A model generated the notes under the pieces. The model did not search any database. It saw only the letters and a program-made list of their open reading frames with translations, and was not told where the DNA came from. 16,674 bases of DNA from Parcubacteria group bacterium GW2011_GWA2_36_10 (lineage in GTDB: Bacteria; Patescibacteriota; Patescibacteriia; UBA1558; GWA2-36-10). The stretch lies in contig LBRC01000016.1 in the NCBI GenBank assembly GCA_000991205.1, positions 1 through 16,674 on the forward strand. Reading direction: 5' to 3'. Below, in pieces: positions 13,166 to 16,674 of this stretch (positions are counted from its first letter, which is position 1; the number at the start of each line of letters is the position of its first letter). Position numbers and translations under genes: made by a program.

Positions 13166-13564
13166 ATGCCTTTGAAGACCAAACCAGAAGCCATCGCACA
13201 GATGGAGGACGAACATTTGGCATATTCCAAATGCGTAAAAATCGGCAATCACTTCCACTTCTCCGGCGTGGTGGCCATCAACCCAGATTTCACGCCACAT
13301 GGTGATTTCGAGGATCAGATCGAAAAAATCGGCCTCGACATAAAGACTCTGCTTGTAGCTTGTGGCTTGACTTTCAACGATGTCTACAGCGCCACCATCA
13401 TGTTGGCCGGTAACATGGAGCACTATATGAAACTCAACTGGCATTGGAGAGGTCTATTCGCTGGAGTCGAGATCATGCCTCGTCGCAAGGTCTTTGCAGT
13501 CACCGAACTGCCTTTCGGCTGCGCTGTCGAGATCGAGTTCAATGCCGTCGATCAGTCCAAGTAG
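13166..13564 (+). CDS. ridA: RidA/YjgF/UK114-family enamine/imine deaminase
   Basis: RidA proteins hydrolyse reactive enamine and imine intermediates such as 2-aminoacrylate, released by PLP enzymes, in the cytoplasm. The 132-residue product keeps the active-site positions of E. coli RidA: Y20 (AYSKCVKIGN), S33 (FHFSGVV), R107 (PRRKVFAV) and E122 (CAVEIEFNAV). The ATG at 13166 is preceded by GGGGGG about 4 bases away, and residues before it do not match the family. It is the only plus-strand gene here, is visibly richer in G+C (about half by eye) with C-ending codons unlike its A/T-rich neighbours, and is bounded by hairpins, which suggests recent transfer. It is more divergent than typical RidA, so the exact substrate is uncertain. 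Confidence 0.85.
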   Translation: MPLKTKPEAIAQMEDEHLAYSKCVKIGNHFHFSGVVAINPDFTPHGDFEDQIEKIGLDIKTLLVACGLTFNDVYSATIMLAGNMEHYMKLNWHWRGLFAGVEIMPRRKVFAVTELPFGCAVEIEFNAVDQSK

Positions 13565-13588
13565 CGACGGCAACACCAAGGGAACTAC

Positions 13589-13629
13589 AGGAGCACAGAC
13601 ACACTTGTGCTCCTCTTTATTTTATTTAA
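13589..13629 (+). terminator. Rho-independent terminator of the RidA gene
   Basis: A perfect 9-pair stem, AGGAGCACA (13589-13597) with TGTGCTCCT (13606-13614), has an 8-base loop and is followed on the plus strand by CTTTATTTTATTT. It lies 25 bases after the RidA stop. A textbook intrinsic terminator in the plus direction; the minus-strand kinase gene ends 31 bases beyond it. Confidence 0.88.
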
Positions 13630-13644
13630 AATTTTATAAGCTAA

Positions 13645-14772
13645 TTATTTATTTAAAGTGAACTCTAAATAAACTTTAGTTCCTTTATTTTCTTGACTTT
13701 CTAACCACACTTTGGCTCCTGGATGTTTATCGATCACTTCTTTGACGATAAATAAGCCTAAACCAGAACCATCAGTATAAGCATTTTTTGCATTTTTAGC
13801 GCGGACAAATTTATTAAAAACCTTAGCTTGATCAGCTTTCGGGATGCCAATACCAGTATCTTGAATGGCTAATAAAATTTTTGTGTCATTTTTATTCAAA
13901 GTCACCGTCACTGCACCTTGAATAGTATATTTGATAGCATTATCTAAAATATGATCAATAGTTTCTCCGATATATTTCAAACTACCCTGGATAAGCATCG
14001 CTTCGCTTGGTTTTTGCCAGACAAGCTGTAATTTTTTCGCTTGCGCATCAAAAATATGTTCAGAGATAATTTTATTGACTAAATCAGTCAAATCAATCTG
14101 ATCATTAAGTGTAATCTTCATCTCACCGCTGGTATCCATCTCGGAAGCCATCAAAATATCGTTGATAATTTCTTCTAGCTTGATACTTTTTTGATACATG
14201 CCATCGATGAATCTACTCCGTTCAGCTGGCTTCATCTTATCCATATCACCATCACGCATCATCGCTAATGTCCCCCTGATGACTGAAGTCGGAGTTCTTA
14301 GCTGATGTGAAGCAATATCTAAAAAACTAGAACGCATCTCTAATAATTTAATCATGCGTTCAGCTTTGGTTTTGATTTCTTTGGTTTGCGCTGCTACTTT
14401 TTCCTCAAGTTGAGAAGATAATTCTTTGAAGGCCAAGCTACTTTGCTTTTCAAAAAAATTAGATTTAATGATTTTTTCTGTACTGCTATTAAAAAAATAG
14501 CCATAAACAATCACTAAAAGAAAAATGATGATAATAGCCGAAGCCGAAATATTTTTATCTATCAAGAAAAACAAAATAAAAGAAAAACTGATCAAAACCA
14601 CGCTAATAATCTGATACTGCAAAAATAAACATTTACGAAATCTTAATTCGCAATATTGACAACGTTTATATGGTAGAGAGCCGAGATTTTTGACTAACCA
14701 ACAATTTTGATTTAAATACAAATCTTTACCGATATTTTTGTCCTCTTTTGCTTTTTTTTCTTTGACTGGCAT
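13645..14772 (-). CDS. Orphan membrane sensor histidine kinase with N-terminal Cys cluster
   Basis: This 375-residue protein is a two-component sensor kinase. In order: an N-terminal stretch with C24, C38, C41 and C48 (CX13CX2CX6C), two membrane helices (about 54-71 and 77-94), a linker helix with coiled-coil character (about 108-145), and the HisKA dimerisation domain with phospho-accepting H156 in ASHQLRTPTSVIRG. The ATPase domain follows, with N box N278 (DNAIKYT), G1 box DTGIGIP (305-311), an F box near 319-324 and G2 box GSGLGLFIVKEV (335-346). All catalytic motifs are intact. There is no extracellular sensor domain and no response regulator nearby. It is the last gene of the operon with the DUF4395-like and desulfurase genes. 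The cysteine cluster could bind metal or sense redox state; that is inference. Confidence 0.93.
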   Translation of the reverse strand: MPVKEKKAKEDKNIGKDLYLNQNCWLVKNLGSLPYKRCQYCELRFRKCLFLQYQIISVVLISFSFILFFLIDKNISASAIIIIFLLVIVYGYFFNSSTEKIIKSNFFEKQSSLAFKELSSQLEEKVAAQTKEIKTKAERMIKLLEMRSSFLDIASHQLRTPTSVIRGTLAMMRDGDMDKMKPAERSRFIDGMYQKSIKLEEIINDILMASEMDTSGEMKITLNDQIDLTDLVNKIISEHIFDAQAKKLQLVWQKPSEAMLIQGSLKYIGETIDHILDNAIKYTIQGAVTVTLNKNDTKILLAIQDTGIGIPKADQAKVFNKFVRAKNAKNAYTDGSGLGLFIVKEVIDKHPGAKVWLESQENKGTKVYLEFTLNK

Positions 14773-14782
14773 TAAGTAAAAA

Positions 14783-15211
14783 TTAAGAGCTAATTTTTTC
14801 TCTCTTAAAAATCTTTTTTAAGACAATATACATCAAAGTGGCTACACAAAAACCCACTAAACAAGCTAAAAATATCATCAAATCAACAATCAAAATATAA
14901 ATCCAAGCAAAATTGACATAAGGCGTGTAATGTAAAAGTAAAAAACCAACCAGCAACAAAACTCCGGTAGCGGCAGAGACAAAATTTAATTCACCTAACT
15001 CTTTTTGGATTGGCACCGCTGTTTTTTTAGTGGCTAAAACATGCAGCGCATAAGGAATGTTTAATTTTACCGAAAAAGAGCCGATAATAGCCAAAATGGC
15101 AACTAACAAAACTAACCATTGATTATGAAGAAAAAAAGCCATTAAGACCAAGACACCATAAGTGGCACGAGAAAATTTTAAAGATCGGTCATAAATTGAA
15201 CATTGTTGCAT
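14783..15211 (-). CDS. Four-helix membrane protein, probably DUF4395 family
   Basis: The 142-residue product is strongly hydrophobic with four predicted membrane segments (about 16-28, 32-46, 77-95 and 101-131). The N-terminal YDRSLKFSRATYGVL and the C-terminal ACLVGFCVATLMY resemble the DUF4395 pattern, in which a D-R-x-x-x-F start is followed by helices and a GFC-containing last helix. Function of that family is not established; members are often found near sulfur or thiol genes. Cysteines are C4, C117 and C122. It lies 5 bases after the desulfurase stop and 10 before the kinase, so the three are co-transcribed. The family assignment is moderate; a different small membrane protein is possible. 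Confidence 0.6.
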   Translation of the reverse strand: MQQCSIYDRSLKFSRATYGVLVLMAFFLHNQWLVLLVAILAIIGSFSVKLNIPYALHVLATKKTAVPIQKELGELNFVSAATGVLLLVGFLLLHYTPYVNFAWIYILIVDLMIFLACLVGFCVATLMYIVLKKIFKREKISS

Positions 15212-15216
15212 AATTT

Positions 15217-16548
15217 TTATTTATTATTATTTAAAACTTTGTTTACTGCTAAGCAAGCTCGCCTGACATCTGACAAATCATTGTAAATATAAAAACTCAA
15301 ACGACAACTAGCTGGCGGTGTGAGTTTATAATAATAATGTGCCAAAGTCGCACAATGACAACCAGCCCGAGACTCTACTCCTAGCTTATTTAAACTTTCA
15401 GCGATTTTAAACGGACTTAAGTTTTTATAATTAAACGAAACTAAAGAGGTCCTCATCAGCGGATCTTTTGGACCATAGATAGTAAGTCCCGGAATCTCAC
15501 CTAATATCTTTAAGGCTTCAGCAATCAAAAACGTCTCATGAGCCTCAATATTTTTCATGGCTTGCTTGACATCAGCCAAGGCTAATTTTTTATGAGAACC
15601 AAAATAAATATTTTTACCAGGATTTAAAGCAAAATCTAATAACAATCTAATAGCTTGCGCTGATAAAATCGTGCCGAAAACATTTGGCGTACCAGCTGTG
15701 AACTTCCAGGGCAAATCATTATAGCCGACTTTCTTTGGGCTTACTTGTCCATCAGCGATCATGTCACCGCCATAAAGAAATGGTTTCATGCCTAATAATA
15801 ATTTTTCTCTAGCATATAAGGCTCCCATGCCAAAAGGAGCTAACATCTTATGAAAAGACCAAACTAAAAAATCGACGTCTAAACTCTTGACATCGATAAA
15901 AGCATTAGGGGCTAATTGGGCAGCATCAATCAAAAAATAAGATTTTTTCTCTCCATTTGGCTGCTGATAGCCACTAGCATCAGCAATCGCTCGGATTTTT
16001 TTTAGTGGATTTTTGGTACCTAAAAAATTTGAGGCACCAGTGCAACAAACTAATTTTGTCCTCTTGTCTACTAAAGATTTAAAATGTTCTAAATCAAGCT
16101 GACCAGTCACTTTATCAAATTTAGCTAAACGGCACTCTACTTTGATGCCAAATTTAGCTAAAATCTCTTTCGTCAAACCATACCACGGAACATAATTCGA
16201 ATTATGCTCCATAAAAGTGGTCACTACATTGTCACCGTCTTTGAATTCGGTCATCAAAGAATACATGACAGCATTGATGGCTTCGGTGGTGTTGCGATAC
16301 AAAACAATATTTTTACGAGACGCTGCGTTCACAAATTGCGCAATCGTGTCATAAGCAAATTCAAACTCTCTAGTTGTTTCCAGTGAAGCGTCAGATTGAC
16401 CACGATGGACATTTTCGTATTTTACTACTAATTTCTTTAATAAATCTAATAGCTGACTAGGCACCTGTGTGCTAGCGGCGTTGTTAGAAATGATTCTACC
16501 GGCTTTAATGGCTGGAAAAAATTTTCTGATTTTATTTGTATTTAGCAT
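15217..16548 (-). CDS. SufS-like cysteine desulfurase (class V aminotransferase fold)
   Basis: This PLP enzyme likely removes sulfur from cysteine, forming a persulfide for Fe-S cluster or thiolation pathways. Visible features, numbered from the ATG at 16548 (443 residues): NVHRGQ at 46-51, EHNSNYVPW with the PLP-stacking H115, SNFLGTKNPLKKI at 173-185, LIDAAQLAPN with D208 and Q211, the PLP lysine K234 in SFHKMLAPFGMGALY, and the catalytic-cysteine loop RAGCHCA with C399, followed by CRLSFYIYND. A TTG 27 bases upstream is an alternative start but would overlap the -10 box. It is longer than usual SufS (about 406-420). No SufU/SufE partner is visible; it heads the three-gene operon. Confidence 0.85.
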   Translation of the reverse strand: MLNTNKIRKFFPAIKAGRIISNNAASTQVPSQLLDLLKKLVVKYENVHRGQSDASLETTREFEFAYDTIAQFVNAASRKNIVLYRNTTEAINAVMYSLMTEFKDGDNVVTTFMEHNSNYVPWYGLTKEILAKFGIKVECRLAKFDKVTGQLDLEHFKSLVDKRTKLVCCTGASNFLGTKNPLKKIRAIADASGYQQPNGEKKSYFLIDAAQLAPNAFIDVKSLDVDFLVWSFHKMLAPFGMGALYAREKLLLGMKPFLYGGDMIADGQVSPKKVGYNDLPWKFTAGTPNVFGTILSAQAIRLLLDFALNPGKNIYFGSHKKLALADVKQAMKNIEAHETFLIAEALKILGEIPGLTIYGPKDPLMRTSLVSFNYKNLSPFKIAESLNKLGVESRAGCHCATLAHYYYKLTPPASCRLSFYIYNDLSDVRRACLAVNKVLNNNK

Positions 16549-16566
16549 AAATATAAAAACAATAAC

Positions 16567-16595
16567 ATTATACAATATATTTTTATTTAAGACAA
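16567..16595 (-). promoter_or_regulatory. Promoter of the desulfurase operon
   Basis: On the minus strand, TTGTCT (16595-16590) and a perfect TATAAT (16572-16567) are separated by 17 bases. Transcription would begin near 16560, only about 12 bases before the ATG at 16548, leaving almost no leader and no room for a Shine-Dalgarno. The -10 box would lie within the coding region if the upstream TTG were the start, which argues against that start. Confidence 0.75.
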
Positions 16596-16638
16596 AACAC
16601 CCCCGTCCCCGCTTTCGCGAGGATGACAGGGGTGTTTT
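16594..16638. terminator. GC-rich hairpin, bidirectional terminator or palindromic repeat
   Basis: The arms AAAACACCCC and GGGGTGTTTT enclose a smaller stem (GTC/GAC, CC/GG and CGC/GCG around a TTTC loop). On the minus strand the inner part reads TGTCATCCTCGCGAAAGCGG, similar to palindromic repeats seen in many bacterial genomes. T-tracts follow on both strands (TTTTGTCTT on the minus, TTTTAAATATACTTTT on the plus). It probably ends a gene beyond the window edge. Nothing else is visible from 16639 to 16674. Confidence 0.7.
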
Positions 16639-16674
16639 AAATATACTTTTATTTACCTTTCTTTTTCTTTATTT

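Noticed and set aside
13109..13444. Minus-strand open frame of 111 codons opposite the RidA gene
   Set aside because: The plus strand encodes a protein with all RidA active-site positions and a good ribosome binding site; the antisense frame matches nothing I know.
1..16674. Alternative genetic code with TGA as glycine, found in some Patescibacteria
   Set aside because: All genes read through at normal length with standard stops, mostly TAA, and no TGA interrupts conserved domains.

Overview
This window is a near-complete bacterial tuf-S10-spc ribosomal protein gene cluster on the minus strand (about 1-12366), followed by a mixed accessory block (12563-16674). The organism is most likely a member of the Candidate Phyla Radiation (Patescibacteria). 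The DNA is AT-rich, the code is standard (no in-frame TGA recoding), few genes have a Shine-Dalgarno sequence, and rpmD (L30) is missing from its usual slot between rpsE and rplO, where only 11 bases remain. Loss of L30 is a recognised trait of that group. I cannot name the phylum within it.

Read in the direction of transcription (high to low coordinates), the cluster is: tuf, rpsJ, rplC, rplD, rplW, rplB, rpsS, rplV, rpsC, rplP, rpmC, rpsQ, rplN, rplX, rplE, rpsN, rpsH, rplF, rplR, rpsE, rplO and a partial secY that runs off base 1. Most genes are 1-18 bases apart. A strong promoter (TTGCCA, 17 bases, TATAAT) lies before tuf. A hairpin with a U-tract between rpsJ and rplC may end or thin out transcription there. 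Four of the wider gaps (rplF-rpsH, rpsH-rpsN, rplB-rplW, rplD-rplC) carry related AAGTT/AACTT-rich repeats, and the rplN-rpsQ gap holds two tandem palindromes.

The strongest anomaly is in tuf. The protein is 356 residues instead of about 394, because an in-frame block of about 40 residues is missing from domain 3 while both flanks are highly conserved. This is either an assembly error or a real, structurally drastic deletion.

The accessory block starts with a small protein with an N-terminal Phd/YefM-like motif (minus strand). Next comes a RidA-family gene on the plus strand, visibly richer in G+C than its surroundings and flanked by hairpins, which looks horizontally acquired. Last is a tight three-gene minus-strand operon: a SufS-like cysteine desulfurase, a DUF4395-like membrane protein, and an orphan membrane histidine kinase with a four-cysteine cluster before its membrane segments. 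The operon has its own promoter at 16567-16595. The combination suggests sulfur or redox sensing, but that is inference from gene content only.
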